DNA of 19,899 nucleotides from Hyphomicrobiaceae bacterium (GTDB taxonomy: Bacteria; Pseudomonadota; Alphaproteobacteria; Rhizobiales; Hyphomicrobiaceae): contig JAFMSC010000024.1 in the NCBI GenBank assembly GCA_017353825.1, forward strand, positions 1 to 19,899. Reading direction: 5' to 3'. The notes under the pieces were generated by a model. The model was not told the DNA's origin, made no database searches, and saw only the letters and a list, made by a program, of their open reading frames with translations. Shown here piece after piece: positions 7,054 to 15,203 of this stretch. The translations under genes were made by a program, and so were the position numbers. Each line of letters starts with the position of its first letter. Within the stretch, counting starts at the first letter, position 1.

Positions 7054-7375
7054 TTCAGCTTTCTCCTGTCACCAAGACGTGAGCTAGACCAATCCCGCAG
7101 TCGCCTGCAGGCGTCGGATTCTAGTCAACATTGGACACGGCGAGCCGGCCCGTCGGCCCCAACGCGTGCCGGCACATCGCCCACGATTGATCCATCGCGA
7201 CGTGAAGGCAGCACGCCGCGAGCATGGCCTTCCTGCATGCCGCCAAGGCAGGCAGGTTCGCACCATAAACTGTCTCGTCGCGTCCCAGCGTGTTCCCACC
7301 ATTCCGGCCCGACGGCCTGTGCAATCTATATTCTATATACATCCGCGACCTCGTGGGCTCTACCGACGCGGCGGA
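7054..7375. other. Gene-free stretch upstream of the OsmC gene and downstream of malate synthase
   Basis: No supported gene. The open frames here are shadows with no motif. It holds a 10-bp palindrome GCCTGCAGGC near 7103 and one conspicuously AT-rich spot (TCTATATTCTATATAC, about 7325-7340) in otherwise GC-rich DNA, which could be a promoter element, although no matching -35 is clear. No terminator with a T-tract is visible for the malate synthase transcript. Confidence 0.45.
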
Positions 7376-9628
7376 TTACGCTTCGCCAACTCCACCCGAC
7401 ACCGCCCTACGCTTGGCCTCGGCTCGCCGCGCGTGCAGGATCGGCTCCGTGTAGCCGTTGGGCTCGGTGCGGCCCTTGAAGACCAGGTCACAGGCCGCCT
7501 GAAAGGCCACCGAGCGGTCAAAATCCGGCGCCATCGGACGATAGTTGGGATCGCCCGCGTTCTGGCGATCAACCACCACCGCCATGCGCTTCATCGTGTC
7601 CATCACCTGCGCCTCGGTCGTGATGCCATGCCGCAGCCAGTTGGCGATGTGCTGGCTCGAGATGCGCAGCGTGGCGCGATCCTCCATCAGGCCCACGTTG
7701 TTGATGTCAGGCACCTTCGAGCAGCCGATGCCCTGCTCGATCCAGCGCACGACATAGCCCAGGATGCCCTGGGCGTTATTGTCGAGCTCGTTCTGGACAA
7801 CCCCGGGCGCCCAGTTCGCGCGGTCCGCCACCGGGATCGTCAGCATGTCATCCAAAGAGGCGCGCGGGCGTGACCGCAGCTCCTGCTGACGCCTGGCCAC
7901 GTCCACCTTGTGATAGTGCAGCGCGTGCAGGGTTGCGGCCGTGGGCGAAGGCACCCAGGCGGTATTGGCCCCGGCCTCCGGGTGGACGATCTTCTGCGCC
8001 ATCATGTCGGCCATGCGGTCGGGCATCGCCCACATGCCCTTGCCGATCTGCGCCCGGCCCGGCAGCCCGCAGGCCAGCCCGATATCCACGTTCCAGTCCT
8101 CGTAGGCCTTGATCCAGGGCGCCGCCTTCATGTCGCCCTTACGGATCATCGGCCCCGTTTCCATCGAGGTGTGGATCTCATCGCCGGTGCGATCGAGGAA
8201 GCCCGTATTGATGAAGCACACGCGGTGCCGCGCTGCGCGGATGCACTCTTTGAGGTTGACGGAGGTGCGCCGCTCCTCGTCCATGATGCCCATCTTGAGC
8301 GTGTTGCGCGGCAGGCCCAGTGCATCCTCCACGCGGGCGAACAGTTCGTCCGAGAAGGCCACCTCCTCTGGTCCGTGCATCTTCGGCTTGACGATGTAGA
8401 TCGACCCAGCCCGGCTATTGCGGAATTGGCCGTTGCCCCTGAGGTCATGCATGGCAATGAGCGACGTGATCACCGCATCGAGGATGCCCTCCGGCACCGG
8501 CTCTTCGTCGCGGTCGAGAACCGACGCGTCCGTCATCAGGTGCCCCACGTTGCGCACCAGAAGGAGGCTGCGGCCGGGCAGGGTAAGTTGGCCGCCCCCG
8601 TCGGGCGTGGTGTAAACCCGGTCTGGATTGAGCCGGCGCTCCATCGCGTGCCCGCCCTTCTCGAAGGTCGCTATCATCGTGCCCCTCGTCAGGCCGAGCC
8701 AGTTGCGGTAGGCGGCGACCTTGTCGTCCGGGTCGACCGCCGCAATCGAGTCCTCCAGGTCGACGATGGTCGTCACTGCTGCCTCGATCAGGACATCGGC
8801 CACGCCGGCGATGTCACCCTTGCCGATGTAATGCCGCCGGTCGATCTGGATCTCGACGTGCAGCCCGTTGTGCCGGACGAGCACGGCACGGGGCTCGGCC
8901 GGATCGCCTCGATAGCCCGCGAACTGCGCCGGGTCGGCCAGACCCACCACGCGCGCCGTGCTCTCCAGCCCGATCATGCGCGCGGCGCTGTGGAGCCAGC
9001 TGTCGGCCACGCTGCCGAGGCTCGCCTGCAGCCGTCCATCCTCTACGGCATAGCCTCGCACCTGAGCGTGCGACGCTCCGGCCAACGGCGCCGCTTCGTC
9101 GAGAAAGCGCTTGGTCCAGGCGAACACCTTGGCGCCGCGCGCCGGGTTATAGCCCGTCCCGCGCGCGGCCCCGTTGTCCCCGGGCAGGGCGTCAGTGCCA
9201 TAGAGCGCATCATAGAGGCTGCCCCAACGCGCGTTGGCGGCGTTGAGCGCATAGCGCGCGTTGGTCACCGGCACCACCAGCTGCGGCCCGGCGATATGGG
9301 CAATCTCGGCGTCCACATTGTCCGTGTCGATTGCGAAATCTGGCCCCTCAGCCACGAGGTAGCCGATCTCGACCAGGAAGGCCTTGTAGGCGGCCCGCTC
9401 GAAGGTCTGGCCGTTCCGGGCGCGATGCCACGCGTCGATCCTGGCCTGCAGTTCGTCACGCTTCTTGAGCAGCGCCCGATTCTTTGGCGCCAAGTCGTGC
9501 ACGATGCGGTCGAACCGCGTCCAAAACGCGGCCTCGGGCACGCCCGTCCCCGGCAGTACCTCGTTGCCGACGAACGCGTGCAGCACCTTCGCGACGCTTA
9601 GGCCTTCCACGACGACCCGCTCGGTCAT
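7376..9628 (-). CDS. glcB: Malate synthase G
   Basis: 750 residues, the usual size of the monomeric G isoform. It condenses glyoxylate with acetyl-CoA to malate in the cytosol, completing glycolate/glyoxylate use or the glyoxylate bypass. All active-site elements are present: Arg359 in LLVRNVGHLMT, the Mg2+ ligands Glu451 in MDEERRT and Asp479 in FLDRTGDE, and the catalytic base Asp650 in LMEDRATLR. Their spacing agrees with R338/E427/D455/D631 of the E. coli enzyme. The long signature AQIGKGMWAMPDRMADM is also intact. The ATG has GGAG 10 bases upstream. No isocitrate lyase or glycolate oxidase gene is in the window, so which pathway it serves here is open. Confidence 0.98.
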   Translation of the reverse strand: MTERVVVEGLSVAKVLHAFVGNEVLPGTGVPEAAFWTRFDRIVHDLAPKNRALLKKRDELQARIDAWHRARNGQTFERAAYKAFLVEIGYLVAEGPDFAIDTDNVDAEIAHIAGPQLVVPVTNARYALNAANARWGSLYDALYGTDALPGDNGAARGTGYNPARGAKVFAWTKRFLDEAAPLAGASHAQVRGYAVEDGRLQASLGSVADSWLHSAARMIGLESTARVVGLADPAQFAGYRGDPAEPRAVLVRHNGLHVEIQIDRRHYIGKGDIAGVADVLIEAAVTTIVDLEDSIAAVDPDDKVAAYRNWLGLTRGTMIATFEKGGHAMERRLNPDRVYTTPDGGGQLTLPGRSLLLVRNVGHLMTDASVLDRDEEPVPEGILDAVITSLIAMHDLRGNGQFRNSRAGSIYIVKPKMHGPEEVAFSDELFARVEDALGLPRNTLKMGIMDEERRTSVNLKECIRAARHRVCFINTGFLDRTGDEIHTSMETGPMIRKGDMKAAPWIKAYEDWNVDIGLACGLPGRAQIGKGMWAMPDRMADMMAQKIVHPEAGANTAWVPSPTAATLHALHYHKVDVARRQQELRSRPRASLDDMLTIPVADRANWAPGVVQNELDNNAQGILGYVVRWIEQGIGCSKVPDINNVGLMEDRATLRISSQHIANWLRHGITTEAQVMDTMKRMAVVVDRQNAGDPNYRPMAPDFDRSVAFQAACDLVFKGRTEPNGYTEPILHARRAEAKRRAVSGGVGEA

Positions 9629-9744
9629 GCAGTCTGGGCTCCGGTCTCTGCGAGGGACGGCCTACTATGAAGGCGCCAATCCAGGCGTCAATCGGCTAAG
9701 GTCCGTAGCCTGAATCCCGCATGGAGATGCGGCTTGTCCGCCTA

Positions 9745-10815
9745 CTATGTACGCTGGTCCTCGAACGTCAGCTCTTCGCCGGACACCAGAGGACCCAGAT
9801 AGCGTGCGACAATCTCCGGGGTCACTTCGCCCAGGCTCGGCGGCGACCATCTGGGTTTGCGGTCCTTGTCGATCAACAAAGCGCGCACCCCCTCGGGGAA
9901 CTCGCCGTCCTCGAAGAGCCGCACCGTGAGGCGATACTCGACCTTCAGGGCTTCCTCCAGGGAAGGCAACTGACTCGCCTGCCGGATGGCCGCGAGCGTC
10001 AGCTTCAGGGCCTTGGGGGACTTCTCGACCAGGCGGGCGCGGGTCTTGGCCGCCCACTCCTCCGCCATGCCCGCGAGGGCCATGTGCACCAGCTCCATCT
10101 CCGTGCTCGCGAACGCCGCGTCGATGGCCGCCCGCCGGCGCGCCAGCTCCGACTGACCGGGGTCCTCGGCCAGGCCCCGGATCGCCGCACCAACCGGGCC
10201 CCCGCGCGCGTCAACGAGGCGGTCGACCAAGGCTGGCAGCTTCGCCGTGGGCACGAAGGCGTCACTGAAACGGGCGCAGATGGCGTCGGCCGCGCGCATG
10301 ACCTCGCCGGTGAGCCCCAGGTAGATGCCAACCTCAACCGGCGCATTGGCGAGCAGCCAGGTGCCGCCCACATCGGGGATCAGCCCGATGCCCGTCTCTG
10401 GCATGGCGAGCTGCGATCGCTCCGTTACGATGCGGTGGCTTGCATGGGAGGAGAGCCCGATCCCCCCGCCCATGACGATCCCGTCCTGCAGCGCCACATA
10501 CGGCTTGGGATAGCCACCGATGGCGGCATTGAGCCGATACTCGTCGCGCCAGAAGGCCCTGGCGAGGCCCGAGCCTTGCGTGCGGCTGTCGTAGAGCGAG
10601 CGCACATCGCCGCCCGCGCACAGGCCGCGCTCGCCGGCCCCGTCGAGCAGCACCAGCTCCACCGCCGGATCGTCCTTCCAGGCCGTGAGCGCCGCCCGGA
10701 TCGGCCCCACCATGGCGTAAGTGAGCGCGTTGAGCGCCTTCGGCCGGTTGAGGGTGATGCGTCCGGCCCGACCCTCGCGCCGGATCAAGACCTCGTCACT
10801 TGCCGCCGGCTCCAT
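9745..10815 (-). CDS. 3-hydroxyisobutyryl-CoA hydrolase (enoyl-CoA hydratase/isomerase family)
   Basis: 356 residues, the length of HIBYL-CoA hydrolases and about 100 longer than simple enoyl-CoA hydratases. It releases 3-hydroxyisobutyrate from its CoA ester in valine degradation. RITLNRPKALNALT (19-32) and GLCAGGDVRSLY (64-75) form the CoA and oxyanion sites. GGGIGLSSHASHRIVT and MPETGIGLIPDVGGTWLL follow, with Glu140 and Asp148 at the positions of the hydrolase catalytic pair (8 residues apart, as in human HIBCH). The C-terminal part from about 210 (AIDAAFAS to the end) is the hydrolase-specific extension. I start at 10815 because AAGGA lies 7 bases upstream; further upstream extension of the frame is antisense to the next gene. 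A perfect 15-bp palindrome is 18 bp upstream of the start codon. Confidence 0.93.
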   Translation of the reverse strand: MEPAASDEVLIRREGRAGRITLNRPKALNALTYAMVGPIRAALTAWKDDPAVELVLLDGAGERGLCAGGDVRSLYDSRTQGSGLARAFWRDEYRLNAAIGGYPKPYVALQDGIVMGGGIGLSSHASHRIVTERSQLAMPETGIGLIPDVGGTWLLANAPVEVGIYLGLTGEVMRAADAICARFSDAFVPTAKLPALVDRLVDARGGPVGAAIRGLAEDPGQSELARRRAAIDAAFASTEMELVHMALAGMAEEWAAKTRARLVEKSPKALKLTLAAIRQASQLPSLEEALKVEYRLTVRLFEDGEFPEGVRALLIDKDRKPRWSPPSLGEVTPEIVARYLGPLVSGEELTFEDQRT

Positions 10816-10833
10816 GAAGTTTCCTTGACTTTC

Positions 10834-10848
10834 CCCGAGAGTCTCGGG
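10834..10848. promoter_or_regulatory. Perfect inverted repeat, candidate operator
   Basis: CCCGAGA-G-TCTCGGG is an exact 7-1-7 palindrome in the 133-bp divergent intergenic region, 18 bp upstream of the hydrolase start and 100 bp upstream of the TerB/J-domain gene. A TTGACT hexamer (10825-10830) adjoins it on the plus strand. The position suits an operator controlling the hydrolase gene. No cognate regulator is next to it. Confidence 0.5.
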
Positions 10849-10948
10849 ATTAGCCGTGCCTCGGCGCGACCGCAATCGCCCATCAAGCCGTGCGGCAAAA
10901 GGCTGTAGGGCAGAAAAGAACGGCCCGCGTGTGGCCAAGGGATCGATC

Positions 10949-11647
10949 ATGACGGTCTGGCAGAGGATTTCGGGGCTTGCGAGCGTCGTCGGCGATGCCG
11001 GCGGCGGGCTGCTCAACGACTTGGCCCGCGTATTCGGTCTCGACCGCTCCGTTGCTGCTGAGCACGACATCGCCTTCACCATTGCCGTCATCGCGCTGAG
11101 CGCCAAGATGGCCAAGGCCGACGGCGTCGTCTCGCCCCTGGAGGTGCAGGCCTTCAGGCAGATGTTCCAGACCGCGCCAGAGGAGGAGGAGAACGTCAAG
11201 CGCGTGTTCAACCTCGCCAAGCAGGACGTGGCCGGATACGAATCCTACGCCGACGAAATCGCCAGGCTGCTCAAGGACAACAAGAAGCTCCTGCAGGACG
11301 TGCTGGAGGGGCTCTTGCACATCGCCACGGCCGACGGCGCCCTACACCCCAGCGAGGACGCCCTCCTCGCCGACGTTGCCCGGCGCTTCGGCTTCACCCC
11401 CAGCGAGTTCTCCTTCTTCCGCGCGCGTTTCGTGGTTGACACTTGCAACCCCTACGACGTGCTGAAGCTCAGCCCGCACGCCACCGATAACGAGATCCGG
11501 CAGCAATACCACAAGCTGGTGAGCGACAACCACCCCGACAAACTGATTGGCCGCGGCGTGCCACCCGAGTTCGTCAACATTGCCACGCGCAAGCTCGCGG
11601 CCATCAACGCCGCCTACGACACCATCGCCAAGGAGCGCGGACTTTGA
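10949..11647 (+). CDS. TerB-like plus C-terminal J-domain protein (DjlA-like co-chaperone)
   Basis: 232 residues. Residues about 38-150 are a TerB-type all-helical domain (ALSAKMAKADGVVSPLEVQAF, then IATADGALHPSEDALLADVARRFG, each with the acidic A-D-G turn). Residues about 166-232 are a J domain (NPYDVLKLS, then HPD at 195-197, AAYDTI at the end). This order is that of DjlA, but the N-terminal transmembrane anchor of E. coli DjlA is absent; the N-terminus is only mildly hydrophobic. It should stimulate DnaK for an unknown client. The start is supported by AAGGGA 6 bases upstream of the ATG. Its stop overlaps the TTG start of the downstream amidase (TTGA), so translation of the two is probably coupled. 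Confidence 0.92.
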   Translation: MTVWQRISGLASVVGDAGGGLLNDLARVFGLDRSVAAEHDIAFTIAVIALSAKMAKADGVVSPLEVQAFRQMFQTAPEEEENVKRVFNLAKQDVAGYESYADEIARLLKDNKKLLQDVLEGLLHIATADGALHPSEDALLADVARRFGFTPSEFSFFRARFVVDTCNPYDVLKLSPHATDNEIRQQYHKLVSDNHPDKLIGRGVPPEFVNIATRKLAAINAAYDTIAKERGL

Positions 11648-12438
11648 CGGCCACCCCGCGGATGGTGCAGCCGATCTCCAGGCCTGACAGCCCGCTGGTC
11701 GATGCCGTCGAGCCCTCGCCCAACATCGAAGCCCGCCGCCGGGGCCTTAGCCCCAGCATCCTGCTCTTGCACTACACGGGCCTTGAGAGCATGGCCAAAG
11801 CCATCGACTGGCTGACACGAGAGGGCAGCGGTGTGTCGTGCCACTACGGCATCGATATGGACGGGCGCATCACGCAGATGGTGGCGGAGGAAAACCGTGC
11901 CTGGCACGCCGGCGAGTCCGTGTGGGCCGGCGAGACCGACATCAACTCGGTTTCCATCGGGGTCGAGATCCACAACCCCGGCCACCAGCTCGGCTACCCC
12001 GACTTCCCCGAGGCTCAGATGCAGGCGGTGGAGTTGCTGAGCCGCGATATCGTCGCCCGTCACGGCATCAGGCCGGAGCGCGTGCTCGCCCATTCCGACG
12101 TGGCGCCGGCGCGCAAGAAGGACCCCGGCGAGAAGTTCCACTGGGCTCGCCTGGCACGCGCGGGCATCGGCCACTGGGTGGTCCCGGTGCCCGTTAGCGC
12201 AGCGGCGCCCGGATCGAGCCTCGGCGTCGCCGGCCCCCAGGTTGCCACGCTGCAGAGGGCCCTGCTGCGCTACGGCTACGGCATCGAGCCCACGGGCGTG
12301 GTCGATGCGCGGACCGAGGCGGTCGTCACGGCCTTCCAGCGCCACTTCCGGCCCCAGCGCGTGGACGGGCGCATCGACGATTCGACGATTGCCACGCTTG
12401 ATCGCCTGCTCACCGCGCTACCGTCATACGTCACGTGA
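11644..12438 (+). CDS. N-acetylmuramoyl-L-alanine amidase, AmpD-type, with peptidoglycan-binding domain
   Basis: 264 residues. AmpD-type enzymes cleave the bond between N-acetyl- or anhydro-muramic acid and the stem peptide. Zn2+ ligands are His43 (LLLHYTG), His150 (LAHSDVAP) and Asp160 (KKDPG); Glu108 (IGVEIHNPG) and Lys158 match the catalytic Glu116 and Lys162 of AmpD with the same K-x-D spacing. Residues about 194-260 (VATLQRALLRYGYG, then VVTAFQRHFRP) form a PG_binding_1 domain, absent from classical AmpD. No signal peptide is seen, which points to cytosolic muropeptide recycling. The TTG start is chosen because AAGGAG lies 8 bases upstream and it overlaps the previous stop by 4 bases; the in-frame ATG at 11662 has no ribosome site. 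Confidence 0.93.
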   Translation: MTATPRMVQPISRPDSPLVDAVEPSPNIEARRRGLSPSILLLHYTGLESMAKAIDWLTREGSGVSCHYGIDMDGRITQMVAEENRAWHAGESVWAGETDINSVSIGVEIHNPGHQLGYPDFPEAQMQAVELLSRDIVARHGIRPERVLAHSDVAPARKKDPGEKFHWARLARAGIGHWVVPVPVSAAAPGSSLGVAGPQVATLQRALLRYGYGIEPTGVVDARTEAVVTAFQRHFRPQRVDGRIDDSTIATLDRLLTALPSYVT

Positions 12439-12476
12439 CGCCCAATTGCGACAGCTGAGGCGGCGCCGTTCAGCTG
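12429..12476. other. Palindrome and stem-loop at the 3' end of the amidase gene
   Basis: CGTCACGTGACG (12429-12440), a perfect 12-bp palindrome, overlaps the amidase stop codon. Shortly after comes a stem-loop: CAGCTGA (12452-12458) pairs exactly with TCAGCTG (12470-12476) around an 11-nt GC-rich loop. No T-tract follows, so an intrinsic terminator is only possible, not shown; transcript-end protection is an alternative. Confidence 0.5.
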
Positions 12477-12579
12477 GCATTCACAGTCGCCGACGCCTCT
12501 ATTCGCGCGTGGCGCTGTCGGTGAGGGACCAGCGCTCGTCCCGTAGGTTGCGCTGGAGGAGGGGCGAAAGCGCGATGCC

Positions 12580-13854
12580 ATGATCTCCACGAGGGCGACA
12601 GCTGCAGACGGTGCCGAAGCTCGCAAACGGCTGGTCGCCGCGCGCGCGGCACGAGACATCGACTTCGTCCTGGTGCCCCTGGCCGCGTTCGCGGTGTATT
12701 GGCTCTCATCGCTGCTGATCGAAGCGGCCAATGCGACCATCCTGTTCGGCTCCGACGCCCCCCTCTACACCTGGCTGTTGCGGGGTGAGCTCGTCGACCG
12801 GGTGACACGATTTCACCCGGTCACGGTCGTCCTGGAGCTCGCCTGGATGAAGCTCCTTGCTCCCCTTACCCTCTGGATCGCCCCGCAAAACCTGCTGAAG
12901 GCTCTGTTCGCCACCATAGGCGCGGTGGGCGTGTGGGCTGCCATGTGGGCCTTTAGGGCCGTCATCCCGCGTCGCCAGGTCGTGCTGTGGGGTGTCATTT
13001 ACGCCGCGTCGTTCGGCATCTGGTTCTTCTCCAGCATCGAAGAATCAAAGATTGTCACCGCGACGCTGAGCACGCTCTATATCGCCATCTACCTCCACCT
13101 CCGACAGCACTGGAGCATGCGCGGCGCCGTGCTGCTGACGCTGGTGCTCTTGCTTGACTGCCTCAACGAGATCGTGGCGGGCTTTCTCGTTGCTATTCCG
13201 ATCGTCGACGCGCTCCTTGAGCGCGGGTGGGACCGGCGCGCATTACGCTGGATTGCCGCCCATGCACTCACAGCACCCGTCGCGTTTGCGTTCCTGGAGC
13301 TCGTGGTCAACGGATACCTGGTGGCTGCCACCGACGATCCGGAGGGCGCATCCCACCTTAGCATGCTGTTCTACTATGCCTCCGACAACAAGCTCGACGC
13401 CTGGACCGTGGACTACTTTCTGGCGAATTGGCTGTTCTACAACCTTGCCGCGCCCACCTCCTACGCGTCACAAGTGTTCCCGCACTGGCCAAACAACAAA
13501 TACTTCGATCCCGAGCTCACCAATTACTTCTCGTCCCCTATATCGGCCGCCCTGGCGGTCCTGTTTGGGGTGATGGTGCTCGCCTCTTTCCTCCGGCGCC
13601 ACCACGCCGCCAGCCCGCGCGGTTGCGCCAGTATCCTGCTGGCGCTGTTGGCGTATGCGGCGCTGCGCGGCGCGTTCTTCTTCGCCGTCTACCCTTACGA
13701 ATCGCTCCTCTTCAGCTCCAGCGTGACGCTGGCCCACCTGCTGCTGATCGCTATTCCGTTCGCCGCCTCACGCCTCCCGGCCAAAGAGACTCTGCTGGGC
13801 GCCGTCGCCCTGCTGCTCATCGTCACCAACGGCACCTTCATCGTCAGTCAGTGA
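12580..13854 (+). CDS. Polytopic membrane protein, GT-C-like architecture, first of a tandem pair
   Basis: 424 residues with about 10-12 predicted membrane spans, the first at about 28-48. After it, a polar loop (GSDAPLYTWLLRGELVDRV) places an Asp where GT-C glycosyltransferases carry a catalytic or metal Asp in the first extracytoplasmic loop; that resemblance is architectural only. Fixed motifs shared with the next gene are RFHP-TV, WIAP-LLKALFA, PRRQ, FSSIEESKIV-ATLS-LYIA, LNEIVAGFLV, PEGASH-SML-YY, NWLFYNLAAP, NYFSSP and LLF-S-V-LAHLLL. I know no assigned function. GGAGGAGGGG lies 17 bases upstream of this ATG, rather far. It is nearer (12 bases) to an ATG at 12575 that opens a two-codon frame (ATG CCA TGA) overlapping the real start. 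Confidence 0.85.
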   Translation: MISTRATAADGAEARKRLVAARAARDIDFVLVPLAAFAVYWLSSLLIEAANATILFGSDAPLYTWLLRGELVDRVTRFHPVTVVLELAWMKLLAPLTLWIAPQNLLKALFATIGAVGVWAAMWAFRAVIPRRQVVLWGVIYAASFGIWFFSSIEESKIVTATLSTLYIAIYLHLRQHWSMRGAVLLTLVLLLDCLNEIVAGFLVAIPIVDALLERGWDRRALRWIAAHALTAPVAFAFLELVVNGYLVAATDDPEGASHLSMLFYYASDNKLDAWTVDYFLANWLFYNLAAPTSYASQVFPHWPNNKYFDPELTNYFSSPISAALAVLFGVMVLASFLRRHHAASPRGCASILLALLAYAALRGAFFFAVYPYESLLFSSSVTLAHLLLIAIPFAASRLPAKETLLGAVALLLIVTNGTFIVSQ

Positions 13855-13862
13855 GGCAACGC

Positions 13863-15158
13863 ATGACCGGGAGCTCGATCGCGGCTGCGCACGGCGCGCG
13901 CGGCGCATACGCCTCGGCGGGGAGCGCGCATGTCCCGTTCGCGCTGATGGCGCTGGCGGCGTTCGCCCTCTACTGGGCCTCCTCGTTCCATCTCGACGCA
14001 ACGCACAGGACCACGCATTTTGCCGCCGACACGTGGTTCTATGCGGAGCTGGCCAAGGGCGACGTACTCGGCCGCATCTCAGGCAGCTACTTTCTCGACC
14101 GCATCTTCCGCTTCCACCCAACCACGGTCCTCATGGCCGCGGCCTGGATGGAGATCGTGCGCCCGCTCTCGGTCTGGATCGCGCCGGAGCACCTGCTGAA
14201 GGCCCTGTTCGCGCTGGTTGGCGCCGCCGGCGTGTGGGCAGGGGCATGGGCCTTCGCCGCCATCGTCCCGCGCCGCCAGGCTCTCCTCCTTGGAGCCATC
14301 TACGCTTGCTCGCTCAGCGTGTGGTATTTCTCTAGCATCGAGGAGTCGAAAATTGTCGGCGCCACGCTGTCCGCGCTCTACATCGCCGTCTACCTTCACA
14401 TGCGGCAGACGTGGACGCTACGCCGCGCCGCGCTTCTCACGACCATCCTGCTGCTCGCCTGCCTCAATGAGATCGTCGCCGGCTTCCTCGTCGTCATCCC
14501 GCTGGTCGATTCGGCCGTGCAGCGCGGCTTGGCTCCGCGTCACCTCAGGTGGATCGGCACCCATGCGCTCGCCGCCCCCGTGGCTCTGGCCATCCTCGAA
14601 GGTCTCATGCGCGGCCGGATTAGCGCCGCCGGTTACCATCCGGAAGGGGCAACCCATTTCAGTATGCTGCTCTATTACATCGCCCAGAACAACTACAGCC
14701 TGTGGGGTCTGCACGCCTTCGTCGTGAAGTGGCTCTTCTTCAGCATCGCCGCGCCGTCGCGCGATGCGTCCTACCTGGCCGACGCAAATGTCAACTACGG
14801 CGGCGATTTCGAGCCGCTTGCGATGCACTACTTCTCATCGCCGGCCTCGGCCGCCCTGGTGATCCTGTTCGCAGCGCTGCTGGCCGCGAGCCTCCTGCCC
14901 CGATATCGCGGGCAGGCCCTCGGTGGCCTCGTTGGCGTGTTCGCCGGGCTGGCGGGCTTCGCGCTCCTGCGCGGCGTGTTCTTTCTCGTGTTCCTTCCCT
15001 ACGAGTGCATCCTCTTCAGCTCGCCCGTGGTGCTGGCCCATCTGATGCTGGTCGGCGTGCCGATGGCCGTCTCCCGCGTCCCGGCCAAGCAAGGGCTCCT
15101 TGCCGCCCTGGCCGCGCTGCTCTTCCTCACCAACGGCGCGTTCATCGCCGGGCCGTGA
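13863..15158 (+). CDS. Polytopic membrane protein, paralog of the preceding gene
   Basis: 431 residues, collinear with the upstream protein over nearly its whole length. Shared blocks include RFHPTTV, WIAPEHLLKALFA, FSSIEESKIVGATLSALYIA, CLNEIVAGFLV, PEGATHFSML, KWLFFSIAAP, HYFSSPASAAL and VLAHLML, so the pair arose by tandem duplication. The first loop reads AADTWFYAELAKGDVLGRI, again with an Asp after span 1. The most variable region is the loop before HYFSSP (NVNYGGDFEPL here, PNNKYFDPEL in the paralog), which may set substrate specificity. The start has GAGG 6 bases upstream and lies 8 bp after the previous stop, so the two form an operon. A GT-C-type lipid-linked sugar transferase is my best guess, at low confidence. 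It converges with the TetR gene, with 45 bp between stops. Confidence 0.85.
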   Translation: MTGSSIAAAHGARGAYASAGSAHVPFALMALAAFALYWASSFHLDATHRTTHFAADTWFYAELAKGDVLGRISGSYFLDRIFRFHPTTVLMAAAWMEIVRPLSVWIAPEHLLKALFALVGAAGVWAGAWAFAAIVPRRQALLLGAIYACSLSVWYFSSIEESKIVGATLSALYIAVYLHMRQTWTLRRAALLTTILLLACLNEIVAGFLVVIPLVDSAVQRGLAPRHLRWIGTHALAAPVALAILEGLMRGRISAAGYHPEGATHFSMLLYYIAQNNYSLWGLHAFVVKWLFFSIAAPSRDASYLADANVNYGGDFEPLAMHYFSSPASAALVILFAALLAASLLPRYRGQALGGLVGVFAGLAGFALLRGVFFLVFLPYECILFSSPVVLAHLMLVGVPMAVSRVPAKQGLLAALAALLFLTNGAFIAGP

Positions 15159-15203
15159 CGCGGGCACCCCCGGCCACAACAGGGCCTCAATCAGGGCGTC
15201 GGT

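Noticed and set aside
7910..9601. 563-codon plus-strand frame opposite malate synthase
   Set aside because: It is the antisense of a clearly intact glcB with all catalytic residues; the product is His/Arg/Val-rich without motifs, a typical high-GC shadow.
10816..11220. Upstream extension of the hydrolase frame on the minus strand
   Set aside because: It is antisense to the TerB/J-domain gene; the enoyl-CoA hydratase fold begins right after the ATG at 10815, which has a good ribosome site.
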